From NCBI RefSeq assembly GCF_017826695.1, contig NZ_JAFFZW010000007.1:186001-250000 (forward strand): DNA of 64,000 bases, written 5' to 3'. Numbering within the stretch: the stretch's first letter is position 1; every line of letters begins with the position of its first letter. This DNA is from Pseudomonas alliivorans. GTDB taxonomy: Bacteria > Pseudomonadota > Gammaproteobacteria > Pseudomonadales > Pseudomonadaceae. Under the pieces are notes generated by a model, which was not told the DNA's origin, did no database searches, and saw only the letters and a list, made by a program, of their open reading frames with translations. The translations under genes and the position numbers were made by a program. Shown one piece after another: positions 42,764-51,954 of this stretch.

Positions 42764-45700
42764 ATGAGTTCTTCACGCCTGGTCAGTATTGTCATCCCTG
42801 CTTATAAACCGGCTTTTTTCGAAGCGGCACTTGCCAGTGCGCTGCGCCAGAATCATGACGACATCGAGATCGTTGTCACTGACGACTGCCGTGACAACGG
42901 TATCAGGGACATTGTCGAAAAACTCAGGCCGGGTAGCCGCTGGCCCATTCACTATCATAAAAACGAAACACCGCTGGGCGAACCCCACAACGTCGCCAAC
43001 GGTGTGGCGCTGGCGCGCGGCGATTACATCAAGTTTCTCTATGACGACGACATCCTGCTCACCGATTGCGTGCGGCTGATGTTCGATGCCATGTACGACA
43101 GTCCTGACATCAAGATCGTGTCAGCGACACGAAAGCGAATCGACGCCAGCGGCACCCTGCTGGCCGACAATCTGTACACCGCTTACCCATTCGGCAAGAA
43201 CGTGGTTCTGAACGGTCCGGAACTGGTGTCGTTTCTGGCCCAGTACCCCGTCAATTTCGTCGGCGAACCCAGTGCCGTGATGTGTCGCCGCGAAGACCTG
43301 CTGGCCTTCGGCCAGGACATCATGTCCCTGAATCAGGTGCTGATCTGGGGGCTGGGCGATCTGGCGATGTACGCCAAACTGCTGCGTCAGGGCAATCTGG
43401 CGATGCTTGCCCGTCCCCTGTCCTATTTCCGCATTTCCGATCAGCAGAGCAGTGAAGCGTTCAGAAAAGACCCGGCCCTGCCGCGCGAAGGTCACGCCAA
43501 CTTCCATCGGATTCCCGGCGAACTGGGCTGGATCCGCCCCGACGAGCTCAATGGCAAGGTCAGGATTGCGCCCCTGAGTCAGCGCGACAACGTCCAGGAA
43601 ATGGACCTGCTGGGCTACTTCGACAGAAGGTCCGAGGCGACTGTTCGCAACACTCGCGTGGCCAGTTGGCTTGGACAGCGCAGACCTACGCCCGCTCAGC
43701 ACACCTTGCTGCGTGAGCACTTGCAGCAGCACGATGGCGGGCCGTCGATTGCACTGGTCGTTTCCGATTTCGATCAGCAGGCCGAGCGAGTACTGAGCAC
43801 GCTGCAAAGCATGGCGTCCGATGCGCCTCTGCTCGACAAGCTCAAGGTTTTCGTGCTGGCCGACTACGACAGGGAGCAGCAAACACCGCTTCAGGCCCAG
43901 TTACCCTGGCGGGACGCGACCCTGGAAAACCGTGCTACGGTCATCAACGAGCTGATGCAGGATAACAATCACGACTGGTGGATGCTGGTCGACGCAGGCA
44001 CGACGTTCACCCCGAGCGGCCTGCTATGCGCCGTCATGAAGATGATCGAAGCGCCACACGCCTGCGCGGTCTTCGGCGATGAAGTGACCCTGCATGCTCA
44101 CGCAGGGGCTCGCCTGATCTTTCAACCAGGTTTCAGTCTGGATTACCTGCTGGCCTGTCCGTCGGCCACCAGTCGCAACTGGCTGTTCAACCGCGAGAAA
44201 GCCCTGGCGGTGGGCAGCTTCGATCCAGGCCACGCTCAAGCCATTGAGCTCGATCTGATACTGCGCCTGATCGAAGACTCAAGCTTTACCGAATTTGTGC
44301 ATGTCACCGAGCCGATTGCCATCTCGCCACTCTGGCAAGCCCAGAATAATTACGACGAGGCGCGCACGCTTCAACGCCACTTGCACGCGCGCGGCTATGT
44401 GGACGGCCAGGTGCATGCGCTGGAGGCGGGACGTTACCGGATCGAATACGGCCATGCCGATCAGCCGCTGATTTCCATCCTTGTGACCTCACAGGATCAG
44501 TTACAGACGCTGCTTCCTTGCGTCGAAAGCATTCTGGAAAACACGACGTACCCGTTCTACGAAATTCTGATCTGCGACAACAACAGCCAGTCGGCGCAGA
44601 CCACCGAATGGTTGACCACGCTGGAGTCGATGCAATCGGAGCGCATCCGCGTCCTTCGCCATGAGCAGACGGTGAGCCCCTCGGCTCTGTTCAATGCCGC
44701 TGCACGGCACGCTCAGGGCGACTACCTGCTGATGCTCGACAGCAACGCCCTGATCGTTCAGCAGGACTGGCTCGAACAGCTCCTCAATCACGCACTGCGC
44801 CCCGAAGTGGGCATCGTGGGCGCCAACATCATTTCACCAGACAGCAAAATCGTGGACGCCGGGATCATCATGGGACTGGATGGCACCGCTTGTGCGATCA
44901 CCGCCAATGACGCGGCGAACTGCGCGAGCTTCGCGCAGCGTCTGGAAAACGATCAAAACTACAGTGCCGTCAGCGGTTCGTGTCTGATGATTCGCAAGTC
45001 AGTCCACACCGAAATCGAAGGCCTGGACGAACACCTTTTCCCCCTGCACTTTCGTGATGTAGACCTCTGTCTGAGGGCGCGTAGCGCCGGGCATCTGGTC
45101 GTCTGGACGCCGCATGCCATCGTTGCCCTGCGTCCCGACGAGCCACAGGTCGATGCCGAAGCGATAGATTTCGCGACACGCGCCCTCGCCCATCGCTGGC
45201 TGCATTACATGGCCTGGGACCCGGCCTACAGCACGAACCTGTCCCTGACAGAACGTTTTGTCACCCAGCCCAATCCGGAATTGAGCTGGCGACCATTGAC
45301 GCATCGCCCACTGCCGGTGGTCCTCGTGCAGCCTGGTGATCGAGCAAGTGCCGGTGATCGAGTCGGCTCGGTACTTCACAGTCTGCGTGCCGGACTTGAA
45401 GTGGATGGCATCCTCAGCCACATACCATTGCCACTCGTGGAGATCGCCAGACTCAGCCCTGACACTGTCGTCATGCAAGGCCCGGTCAACGACCGCCTGA
45501 TCGCCAGCATCAATGCAATCAAGGATCACACCCATGCTCGAGTCATCTACGATTTGCCGCAATATCCGGTCTACGCAGAGATCGACAAGACCGCAGCACC
45601 ACTCGCTGCGATTGAAGCCTCTCTGCGCCATGGGCTGGAACGTGCAGACCTGATCACCGTCCCTACTCGGGCGCTGGCAGATCTGCTGGGTGATTCGCAT

Positions 45701-46285
45701 CCCAACGTTCAGGTCATCGAAACCCGGCTGGCCTCCGAGCCTTGGCTGAACCTGCAAAGCCAGCGCCAGACGCGTAGGAAACCCCGCGTCGGTTGGGTCG
45801 GCACAGCGGGCGAGCTGGGTGATCTGCTGATCCTGTCGGAAGTCATCAAGGCGCTGGCGGACCGGGTGGAATGGGTCGTCATGGGGCCTTGCACGCGCTG
45901 GCTGCGACCCTTTATCCACGAACTGCGCTCATCGGTGGAAGGAGCATTGCTCCCCGGGATGCTGGCCGGTCTGAACCTTGATCTCGTGTTGGCCCCCGCC
46001 GAGTCGAACCTGGTCAACCAGAGTAAAAGTCCGGTGGCCTTGCTGCAGTTAGGTGCCTGTGGCTTTCCGGTCATTTGCAGCGATGTGCTGAGCGTTCCTG
46101 AAGGCCTGCCCGTCACGCGGGTTGGCAACGACACCCACGCCTGGATAAGTGCCATCGAAGAGCACATCGGGCGGATGGATACCTGCGCGCAGAGAGGCGA
46201 CGCCTTGAAGCAGACAGTCATCGAACGCTGGATGCTTGACGCCGGGCACCTGCACTCCTGGCGCACTGCCTGGGTGGACAGCTGA
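42764..46285 (+). CDS. vioT: Giant glycosyltransferase, probable viosamine-derivative transferase
   Basis: A 1173-residue protein with the same three-part plan as Fgt1: an N-terminal GT2 domain (LVSIVIPAYKPAFFEAAL, IVVTDDC, IKFLYDDDILL), a second GT2 domain from about residue 565 (PLISILVTSQDQLQTLLPC, LLMLDSNALIVQQDW, SAVSGSCLMIRKSV), and a GT-B-like C-terminal domain (PRVGWVGTAGELGDLLIL, LLQLGACGFPVICSD). Unlike Fgt1, the second domain keeps an aspartate in its acidic site. In pv. tabaci VioT adds the modified viosamine to the rhamnose chain. The ATG at 42764 starts at the GT2 fold; an upstream GTG reading is less likely. Confidence 0.8.
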   Translation: MSSSRLVSIVIPAYKPAFFEAALASALRQNHDDIEIVVTDDCRDNGIRDIVEKLRPGSRWPIHYHKNETPLGEPHNVANGVALARGDYIKFLYDDDILLTDCVRLMFDAMYDSPDIKIVSATRKRIDASGTLLADNLYTAYPFGKNVVLNGPELVSFLAQYPVNFVGEPSAVMCRREDLLAFGQDIMSLNQVLIWGLGDLAMYAKLLRQGNLAMLARPLSYFRISDQQSSEAFRKDPALPREGHANFHRIPGELGWIRPDELNGKVRIAPLSQRDNVQEMDLLGYFDRRSEATVRNTRVASWLGQRRPTPAQHTLLREHLQQHDGGPSIALVVSDFDQQAERVLSTLQSMASDAPLLDKLKVFVLADYDREQQTPLQAQLPWRDATLENRATVINELMQDNNHDWWMLVDAGTTFTPSGLLCAVMKMIEAPHACAVFGDEVTLHAHAGARLIFQPGFSLDYLLACPSATSRNWLFNREKALAVGSFDPGHAQAIELDLILRLIEDSSFTEFVHVTEPIAISPLWQAQNNYDEARTLQRHLHARGYVDGQVHALEAGRYRIEYGHADQPLISILVTSQDQLQTLLPCVESILENTTYPFYEILICDNNSQSAQTTEWLTTLESMQSERIRVLRHEQTVSPSALFNAAARHAQGDYLLMLDSNALIVQQDWLEQLLNHALRPEVGIVGANIISPDSKIVDAGIIMGLDGTACAITANDAANCASFAQRLENDQNYSAVSGSCLMIRKSVHTEIEGLDEHLFPLHFRDVDLCLRARSAGHLVVWTPHAIVALRPDEPQVDAEAIDFATRALAHRWLHYMAWDPAYSTNLSLTERFVTQPNPELSWRPLTHRPLPVVLVQPGDRASAGDRVGSVLHSLRAGLEVDGILSHIPLPLVEIARLSPDTVVMQGPVNDRLIASINAIKDHTHARVIYDLPQYPVYAEIDKTAAPLAAIEASLRHGLERADLITVPTRALADLLGDSHPNVQVIETRLASEPWLNLQSQRQTRRKPRVGWVGTAGELGDLLILSEVIKALADRVEWVVMGPCTRWLRPFIHELRSSVEGALLPGMLAGLNLDLVLAPAESNLVNQSKSPVALLQLGACGFPVICSDVLSVPEGLPVTRVGNDTHAWISAIEEHIGRMDTCAQRGDALKQTVIERWMLDAGHLHSWRTAWVDS

Positions 46286-46302
46286 TCGCAAAAGGCTCAA
46301 TT

Positions 46303-46340
46303 AAAAAGGGCTCTGCGTCAGAGGTATGACGCAGAGCCTT
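46303..46340. terminator. Terminator hairpin shared by the two convergent viosamine operons
   Basis: A perfect 12-base-pair stem GGCTCTGCGTCA / TGACGCAGAGCC with a six-base loop. On the minus strand it is followed by CTTTTTAATT, a good T-run; on the plus strand only TT follows. It mainly ends the minus-strand message, and probably also stops the vioT message. Confidence 0.85.
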
Positions 46341-46374
46341 GAGTCAGCCGTGATACAGGGGCAACCTGTGACGG

Positions 46375-47397
46375 TTACCAGTGTATGACGCACGCCCCCC
46401 ACGAATACCCGACTCCGAACCCGACCGCAGCGACCCGATCACCGGGTTTGAGCGCCCCCTTGTCCAGCGACTCTTTCAGCGCGATGGGAATGGTGCAGGA
46501 CACCGTATTGCCGCAGTGCTGGAAGGCGGAAACGAACTTGTCGGCAGGCAGTTTCAGACGTCGGCGCAAGGCATCCAGCATGAAGTGGTTGGCCTGATGG
46601 AACACGAACAGATCGATATCGGTCACTGCCAGTTCGTCGTCGAACAGTGAAGCGAACAGCTGCGGCACGCGTGTCATGGAAAACTCGAAGATTGCCGGGC
46701 CATTCATGTATAGATTGGCGTCGGTCCGCACGTTGCCGTTGTCATCCTCGCGGGTTTCAGGCTGCGGATTCTGCGCCGAAGGTCTGCGTGCTCCGCCAAT
46801 GGGCACAATCAGGTTCTCGGCCCCGGAGCCATCACTGCCATAACGAAAGCGCTCCATGAACGGCCCACCCTCGGTGGCACTGATCAGTGTGACGGCCGCT
46901 GCATCGCCGAACAGGGTGCGAACACTCTTGTCCTGCGGGTGAATGTAGCGACTGTAGGTTTCCGCCGTGACCAGCAAGACGTTGCGGCACTGGCCCGACT
47001 CGATCAACCCCTTGGCGATGCCAAGCCCATAGATGAACCCTGAACACCCCTGATTGAAATCGAAGGCGGCGCAGTGGGTCGGCAGTTGCAGGCGATGCTG
47101 CAGGATGCAGGCAGTGGCAGGCAGCACGTAATCGGGACTTTGCGTGCAGTAAATCAACGCATCTATCTGGCTGCGCTGAATGTCCCCTTTGAGGAACAAC
47201 TTCTCGCAGGCCCGAAAGGCAAGGTCGGACGCGGTTTCATCCTTGTCGATGATATGCCGCTCACCGATACCGGTCTTGGCGAAGATTTTCTCGACGTCCC
47301 ACTCGGGAAATTCCCGGGCCAGCGTTTCGTTGTCCAGTGAATGAGCAGGCAATTCATATTCTATGTCGACGATTCTGGCATGGGACTTCATGAGCAT
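46375..47397 (-). CDS. Ketoacyl-ACP synthase III family protein of the viosamine locus
   Basis: A 340-residue FabH-type enzyme with intact triad: C118 (FNQGCSGFIYG), H267 (FHQANHFMLDAL) and N297 (HCGNTVSCTIP). Expected chemistry is condensation of an acyl-CoA, most simply acetyl-CoA, with malonyl-ACP. With the neighbouring ACP and reductase this would yield 3-hydroxybutyryl-ACP, the acyl group known on P. syringae viosamine. The start at 47397 overlaps the acyltransferase stop (TAATG); a 60-codon upstream extension is rejected. It is a distant paralogue of orf3 at 12942-13871. Confidence 0.85.
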   Translation of the reverse strand: MLMKSHARIVDIEYELPAHSLDNETLAREFPEWDVEKIFAKTGIGERHIIDKDETASDLAFRACEKLFLKGDIQRSQIDALIYCTQSPDYVLPATACILQHRLQLPTHCAAFDFNQGCSGFIYGLGIAKGLIESGQCRNVLLVTAETYSRYIHPQDKSVRTLFGDAAAVTLISATEGGPFMERFRYGSDGSGAENLIVPIGGARRPSAQNPQPETREDDNGNVRTDANLYMNGPAIFEFSMTRVPQLFASLFDDELAVTDIDLFVFHQANHFMLDALRRRLKLPADKFVSAFQHCGNTVSCTIPIALKESLDKGALKPGDRVAAVGFGVGYSWGACVIHW

Positions 47398-48038
47398 TAC
47401 CCCGATATACGTTTGGCGGGTACACCGAACACCGTAGTGCCTGCGGCCACATTGCGTATTGCAACACTGCCCGCTCCGACTACAGCCTGTTTGCCGATTC
47501 TGACCCTGGGCAGCACGCTGGCGTGCGTGCCCATGAAAACGCCCTCTTCCAGCACGACCCCACCGGTGATGTCGCAATGTCCACTCAAGGTGGAGAAATC
47601 ACCGATGTCTGCGTCATGCCCGATCAGGCAGCCTATGTTGAGGGTCACGAATGCGCCGATCCGAAGGTCCACCGTCAGTACCGTTGAAGGACAGATGACC
47701 GTGCCCTGACCTACCACGACATTTTCGCCCATGATGACCGAAGGGTGGATCAGCGTGAAAAAACGGCTGCCCTTGGCGAGCAGCTTTTCAACGACGGCGC
47801 GCTTCCCCTGAGGCGCGCCAATCGCGCAGACCAGATACTCGTCAGGCTTGGGCTCGTAACCGTCCACGGTTGACACGACAGGCGGGTAATGGTCGAAACG
47901 CTCGGTGGAGCCCGGGCCATCGTTGATGAACCCGGCGATGTGCCAGCCTGGGTTGTTCGCCACCCAGTCGGTCAACCAGGCATGTACTTCACGCCCGAAC
48001 GCACCCGCACCGACGATGAGCAGGTTCTTGACAGTCAT
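47397..48038 (-). CDS. vioB: Sugar O/N-acyltransferase of the PglD/NeuD type, probable dTDP-viosamine N-acyltransferase
   Basis: A 213-residue protein with the PglD N-terminal domain (NLLIVGAGAFGREVHAWL) and a left-handed beta-helix of hexapeptide repeats (residues about 95-200: GENVVVGQGTVICPSTVLTV, IGCLIGHDADIGDFSTLSGH, GVVLEEGVFMGTHASVLPRV). The catalytic-type histidine is in IGHDADI. VioB of pv. tabaci was named an acetyltransferase; given the adjacent ACP, KAS III and reductase, the donor here may be 3-hydroxybutyryl-ACP. It overlaps both neighbours (ATGA and TAATG). Confidence 0.82.
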   Translation of the reverse strand: MTVKNLLIVGAGAFGREVHAWLTDWVANNPGWHIAGFINDGPGSTERFDHYPPVVSTVDGYEPKPDEYLVCAIGAPQGKRAVVEKLLAKGSRFFTLIHPSVIMGENVVVGQGTVICPSTVLTVDLRIGAFVTLNIGCLIGHDADIGDFSTLSGHCDITGGVVLEEGVFMGTHASVLPRVRIGKQAVVGAGSVAIRNVAAGTTVFGVPAKRISG

Positions 48039-48796
48039 TGAGCCAGATACCCCCCATCCACAACCATCGACGTGCCGGTCACCCAGCGAGCCGCCTCAGA
48101 CAGCAGATAATTCACCGCGTAGGCAATATCCAGCGGTTCACCGAACCCCAGTGGATGTTTCTGCTCCACGGCCTTCATGGAGTCGGCGCCCACCAGGTCT
48201 TCGAGCGTGCGGGTCATTTCGGTTCTCACCACACCCGGTGCAATTGCATTGACCCTGATCCCGTCGCGGGCCAGCTCCAGCGCCGCAGCGCGGACCATCG
48301 ATTCAACCGCGCCTTTGCTGGCGCAGTAAGCCATCAGGGAGGGCTGGGCAGCCTGAGCCATCACCGACGAGAGCAGAACGATGCTGGCACCCTGAACGAA
48401 CACCCCTTTCTGCCTGAAGGCCTTGACCAGCGAAAAGCCGGAGGTCACGTTGGTGGCGAATACCGTTTCCCACTGATCGAGTCCCAACGCTCGAATCGGC
48501 ATAGGCATCTGCACGCCGGCGGCATGAACCAGCCCGTCGAAGGGCGCGTAAGCCTTGGCCAGATTGCGCATCCAGCCTGGAACAGCAGCCCCGTCCAGCA
48601 GATCGAACGGCTCGACCCCATGACCTTCGCCATGGAGCTGAAGCCGTGTCGCTTCAAGGCGCTCGGTATTTCTGGCAACCAGCACCACGCGCGCGCCCTG
48701 TTGACTCAACCAGATCGCGACCTGGCTGCCGATACCGGAAGAGGCACCTGTCACCATCACCACTTTGCCGCTCAGTGAAAAAGGACTACTTACCAC
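48035..48796 (-). CDS. Short-chain dehydrogenase, probable 3-oxoacyl-ACP reductase
   Basis: A 253-residue SDR of the FabG type. The cofactor loop is TGASSGIG (residues 16-23), the structural N116 is in FATNVTSG, and the catalytic residues are S143/S144 (LLSSVMA) with Y157 and K161 (YCASK). The C-terminal VTGTSMVVDGGY is the classic SDR ending. It probably reduces the 3-oxoacyl group made by the neighbouring KAS III. The start is GTG with AAGGGGAA upstream. It overlaps the acyltransferase start by four bases (ATGA). Confidence 0.85.
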   Translation of the reverse strand: MVSSPFSLSGKVVMVTGASSGIGSQVAIWLSQQGARVVLVARNTERLEATRLQLHGEGHGVEPFDLLDGAAVPGWMRNLAKAYAPFDGLVHAAGVQMPMPIRALGLDQWETVFATNVTSGFSLVKAFRQKGVFVQGASIVLLSSVMAQAAQPSLMAYCASKGAVESMVRAAALELARDGIRVNAIAPGVVRTEMTRTLEDLVGADSMKAVEQKHPLGFGEPLDIAYAVNYLLSEAARWVTGTSMVVDGGYLAQ

Positions 48797-48848
48797 CCAA
48801 CGTTCCCCTTGAGGGTCGATTCATACGAGTTGAACAGATACTGGCGAA

Positions 48849-49058
48849 TTACTTCTCGGTGACGAGATCGATGACATCATCCGCAGTCTTGCAACCATTG
48901 AGACGATTGGCCGCCAGGGTCTTGCCCAAGTGTTCGTCGGCAAGCGACATGAATGTAAGGACCGCAATGGAGTCCCAGTCAAGGTTCTGGCCCCTGCTCA
49001 GACTGCCTTCGTCTGCTTCCATCGCTTCTTCGATCAGCCTGAGTACTTTGTCTTCCAT
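48849..49058 (-). CDS. Acyl carrier protein of the viosamine locus
   Basis: A 69-residue, acidic, four-helix carrier protein. The phosphopantetheine attachment site is S30 in NLDWDSIAVLTF, and the end DDVIDLVTEK is typical. GGGAG stands seven bases before the ATG; a 60-codon upstream reading is rejected. It is first in the minus-strand operon ACP, reductase, acyltransferase, KAS III. A dedicated ACP suggests the acyl group for the sugar is built apart from general fatty-acid synthesis. The 250 bases upstream (49059-49309) should hold its promoter; only a GGCGCGGG/CCCGCGCC hairpin (49253-49271) without a T-run is seen. Confidence 0.85.
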   Translation of the reverse strand: MEDKVLRLIEEAMEADEGSLSRGQNLDWDSIAVLTFMSLADEHLGKTLAANRLNGCKTADDVIDLVTEK

Positions 49059-49309
49059 CTCTATGCTCCCGGACAGCCTGCTATTGGATTGATTCTGCGC
49101 AGACCAAAGCCGACGCCTGAAAGCGATATAGCAATAATCGAACCAAGCCGACGAACATGGGGAGGTGCCGTGATTACAGGGTTTCAGGAGAGAAAGCACG
49201 ACGCACAGGGGTTTGAAAGCCAAAAAGATGACGCTCAAGGCCTCAGTGATCAGGCGCGGGCATCCCGCGCCGCGTCAATATAACGAAGAGACGCGACGGC
49301 CTCTTTCAT

Positions 49310-50005
49310 TCAGGGCAGGTAGATGCTGAACATCGCCCCGCCCAGCACGCCGCCGTTGGCGATCTCGATTCGTCCCTGTATGCCGTTGCGCACATGCAAA
49401 CGGGCGATATGTGCGGCAAAGTACAGACCCAGGCCGGTGCTGCCAGTGCCCTGATTGATGCCCTGCACATACTCGGTCTGACGCTCGATCAGGTACCCCG
49501 GATAACCGGGACCGTCGTCATTGATCGTGATTTTCAGCTGGCCATCCTGATCGCCGATGCTGATCGCCAGTTGCTCGCGGGCAAAACCGATCGCGTTGAC
49601 GATGATATTGCCCACTACCGAACCGACCAGCTCGCGGTCGAAAAACCCCAGCGGGCTTGCATCGGTGATATCCACACGTGCGGCGATACCGCGACTGGCC
49701 AGCACGTCCTGATGATGCGCCAGCTGGGCCTCGATGAAATCGTCCAGTTCGTGATAATCAGGGCGCAACGGCAGCTGGTTGACCCCGAGTTTGTAAAGCC
49801 CCAGCAGTTGCACGAGCATGCCGTTAAGGTTGGCGAACTCGTACTCGATCACCCCATGCTCCGGGGTGTCGCGCTGCTGGACGGAGAGCTTCGCCAACCA
49901 CTCGTTGTGGGCCTGGGTCAGCGTCGCCAGCGAGTTCTTCATGTCGTGCACGGTGGAAGCAATCACCATGGAAAAATCGAGTCCCTGTTGCTGCTCTTCG
50001 CTCAT
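49310..50005 (-). CDS. Soluble sensor histidine kinase
   Basis: A 231-residue protein made almost only of the kinase core: H-box with H20 (STVHDMKNSLATL), N-box (NIIVNAIGFA), G1 (DDGPGYP) and G2 (GSTGLGLYFAAH). It has no sensor domain or membrane segment, so the input must come from a partner, most simply the TPR response regulator whose stop codon overlaps its start (ATGA). The regulated process is unknown. Confidence 0.85.
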   Translation of the reverse strand: MSEEQQQGLDFSMVIASTVHDMKNSLATLTQAHNEWLAKLSVQQRDTPEHGVIEYEFANLNGMLVQLLGLYKLGVNQLPLRPDYHELDDFIEAQLAHHQDVLASRGIAARVDITDASPLGFFDRELVGSVVGNIIVNAIGFAREQLAISIGDQDGQLKITINDDGPGYPGYLIERQTEYVQGINQGTGSTGLGLYFAAHIARLHVRNGIQGRIEIANGGVLGGAMFSIYLP

Positions 50006-51603
50006 GCGCCAAACGCCCTTTCCCTGAGTTTCTGATAACGCTCATAACGTGGATCGCTGTCCGGGATCATGCCGACCATTTTCAGGCTGGCGCGGCACTC
50101 TTCAAGCCCGGCTTGTCCGAGATTCTGCCCCGGATGCAGCAGCGACTGCGCCATGTTCAGCGCGATACTGATGTTCTTGGGCTGCAAGGCCAGCGCACGA
50201 CGGAAATGCTCCTGCGCCTCCGGCAGGTTACCCGCCTTGTAGCTGCGCACGCCCTGCAGGTTGAAATCGACGGCGGCTTTGTTGGCGCCCAGAATGGCTG
50301 GGTCGTCGGTCATGCTGGCCACGCTCTTCATCACGGCCGGGTCGTCACCGTAGACTTCCGCGCAGTTTTTCAGCACGCCCGCACCCGCTTCTTCCTGACC
50401 CAGTTGCTTGAGCTGTGAAGCCACCAGCAGGGCTGCATCAGCACTGAGGAACTGCTGCATGCCCTCAAGCCTGGCCATCGCCTGCTCGGTGAGTTTGGCG
50501 GCGGTTTCCGGGTCCGAGTGTTGCAGGCTGGCGGCCTTCATCAGGCGCGTGCGCACTTGCAGGCCTTCGTCGTTGGTGTGCTCCTTGGCCACATCACCCA
50601 GCGCGTTATTGATCTCGACACGGGTACGCGCATCCAGCCCCTGGTCACCCCCCTTGCTGATCAGGGCATGGGCCAGACCCAGGTTGGTTTCAGGGTCCTT
50701 GAAACGTGAATGCGCGCCTTGAGACACCGCCTGACGAAAGGCCTTGGAAGCGCTTTCGAAATCTTCGTTGTCCATCGCCAGCTTGCCCAGCATTTTCTGG
50801 CGGCGTACTGCCAGAGGCGAAAGGCGCACGGCGTTTTCCAGCGCACTCTGCGCACGCTTGGCATCGCCGCTGACCACCAGCACATCGGCCAGGCCATCGT
50901 ACAAAGCCGGCATGGTCGGAAACGCCTTGATCGCCTGCTCGTAAACAGCCTGAGCTTCGATGACCTTGCCGCGCTTGAGCAGCAGGCTGCCCAGCGCGGC
51001 ATACGCCCAGGGCGTGGCGCGGTCGGCAAGGATGGTTCTGAGAAAAGCTTCCAGCGGCTCGTTCTGTTTCAGGTCACGCAATGCGTCGGCCTTGTAGCGC
51101 AGGCACAACGGCGCGAAACGCGGGTCCTGTTCGATCAGTTTGTTGCACGCGGCCAGCACTTCAGCGGGTTTGCGACGGTCCAGCGCTTGCAGAATCGGCT
51201 TGAGCAGGTTCTTGCGCTGCACGAGCTTCTCCAGACGCTGGGCCAGTCCTGCGCGGTTGAACGGTTTGGTCAGGTAGCCATCGGGCTCCCACTCCAGCGC
51301 GCTCATGACCATCGCCTGACTGTTCTCGGCAGTGACCATGATAAACACGCTTTCGTAGCTCAGCAGCCGCTCGACCATCAGGTCTTCCAGCACTTGCTGA
51401 CCGTTCTTGCGGCCATCGCCGAGGTTGAAATCGTGCAGCACAAAGTCATAACGCTTTTGCGAGCACATGCGCAGGGCCTGCTCGCCGGTGTCGGCCGTGT
51501 CCACTTCCTTGACGCCCAGCTCACGCAGCATCGACCGCACCGAACTGCGAAAGTCGGAGAAGTCATCAACGATAAGAAAGCTTTTTTGGTTGTACGCCAG
51601 CAT
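50002..51603 (-). CDS. Response regulator with tetratricopeptide repeats
   Basis: A 533-residue protein. Residues 1-130 form a receiver domain with phosphoacceptor D58 (VLHDFNLGDG) and the K of YLTKPFN. The rest is a series of TPR helices (WAYAALGSLLLKRGKVIEAQ, PALYDGLADVLVVSGDAKRA, GVRSYKAGNLPEAQEHFRRAL). No DNA-binding or enzymatic output is present, so it should act by binding a partner when phosphorylated. It is coupled to the downstream kinase gene by an ATGA overlap. Confidence 0.88.
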   Translation of the reverse strand: MLAYNQKSFLIVDDFSDFRSSVRSMLRELGVKEVDTADTGEQALRMCSQKRYDFVLHDFNLGDGRKNGQQVLEDLMVERLLSYESVFIMVTAENSQAMVMSALEWEPDGYLTKPFNRAGLAQRLEKLVQRKNLLKPILQALDRRKPAEVLAACNKLIEQDPRFAPLCLRYKADALRDLKQNEPLEAFLRTILADRATPWAYAALGSLLLKRGKVIEAQAVYEQAIKAFPTMPALYDGLADVLVVSGDAKRAQSALENAVRLSPLAVRRQKMLGKLAMDNEDFESASKAFRQAVSQGAHSRFKDPETNLGLAHALISKGGDQGLDARTRVEINNALGDVAKEHTNDEGLQVRTRLMKAASLQHSDPETAAKLTEQAMARLEGMQQFLSADAALLVASQLKQLGQEEAGAGVLKNCAEVYGDDPAVMKSVASMTDDPAILGANKAAVDFNLQGVRSYKAGNLPEAQEHFRRALALQPKNISIALNMAQSLLHPGQNLGQAGLEECRASLKMVGMIPDSDPRYERYQKLRERAFGA

Positions 51604-51954
51604 CCGGATTCCTACACAGGAGAGGGTGAAAATATAAGACCCATGGCCTGAACGACTTTTCCAGGTCCAGCATCGATGCGCATGTTAACTAATGGCCACA
51701 TGCCACATATAGCCCCGATCGCTCTATCGTGAGGTTCAATTCAGGGCAACAGCCAGTTTTTCGACCACGCAGGCAGAAACTATAGAGCGAACATCGACTT
51801 CGCGACTGATTGCATCCAGGACAGGCAGGATTTTTTGCGAGGCAGATCGAAAATGCGGGAATGAGAAGGCTGCTACGGAGATGCGAGTCACATACAGGAT
51901 GGCCCTGCACCGCAGCGCCCCGACACGCGGGGGCTGCGGCATGCGGATCGAGCG
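51604..51954. other. Intergenic region without a supported gene
   Basis: These 351 bases lie between the SH3-domain gene and the TPR response-regulator gene. A 68-codon open frame on the minus strand (51736-51942) has no ribosome site or family resemblance that I can recognise. The sequence nearest 51604 should hold the response-regulator promoter. No repeat or hairpin stands out. Confidence 0.5.

Noticed and set aside
49253..49271. Hairpin GGCGCGGG / CCCGCGCC downstream of the histidine kinase
   Set aside because: Strong stem, but no T-run in either direction and placed between divergent promoters. Too weak to call a terminator.
51736..51942. Minus-strand 68-codon frame ending EVDVRSIVSACVVEKLAVALN
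   Set aside because: No ribosome site, no recognised family and no coupling to neighbours. Kept only as an intergenic note; homologue search would decide.
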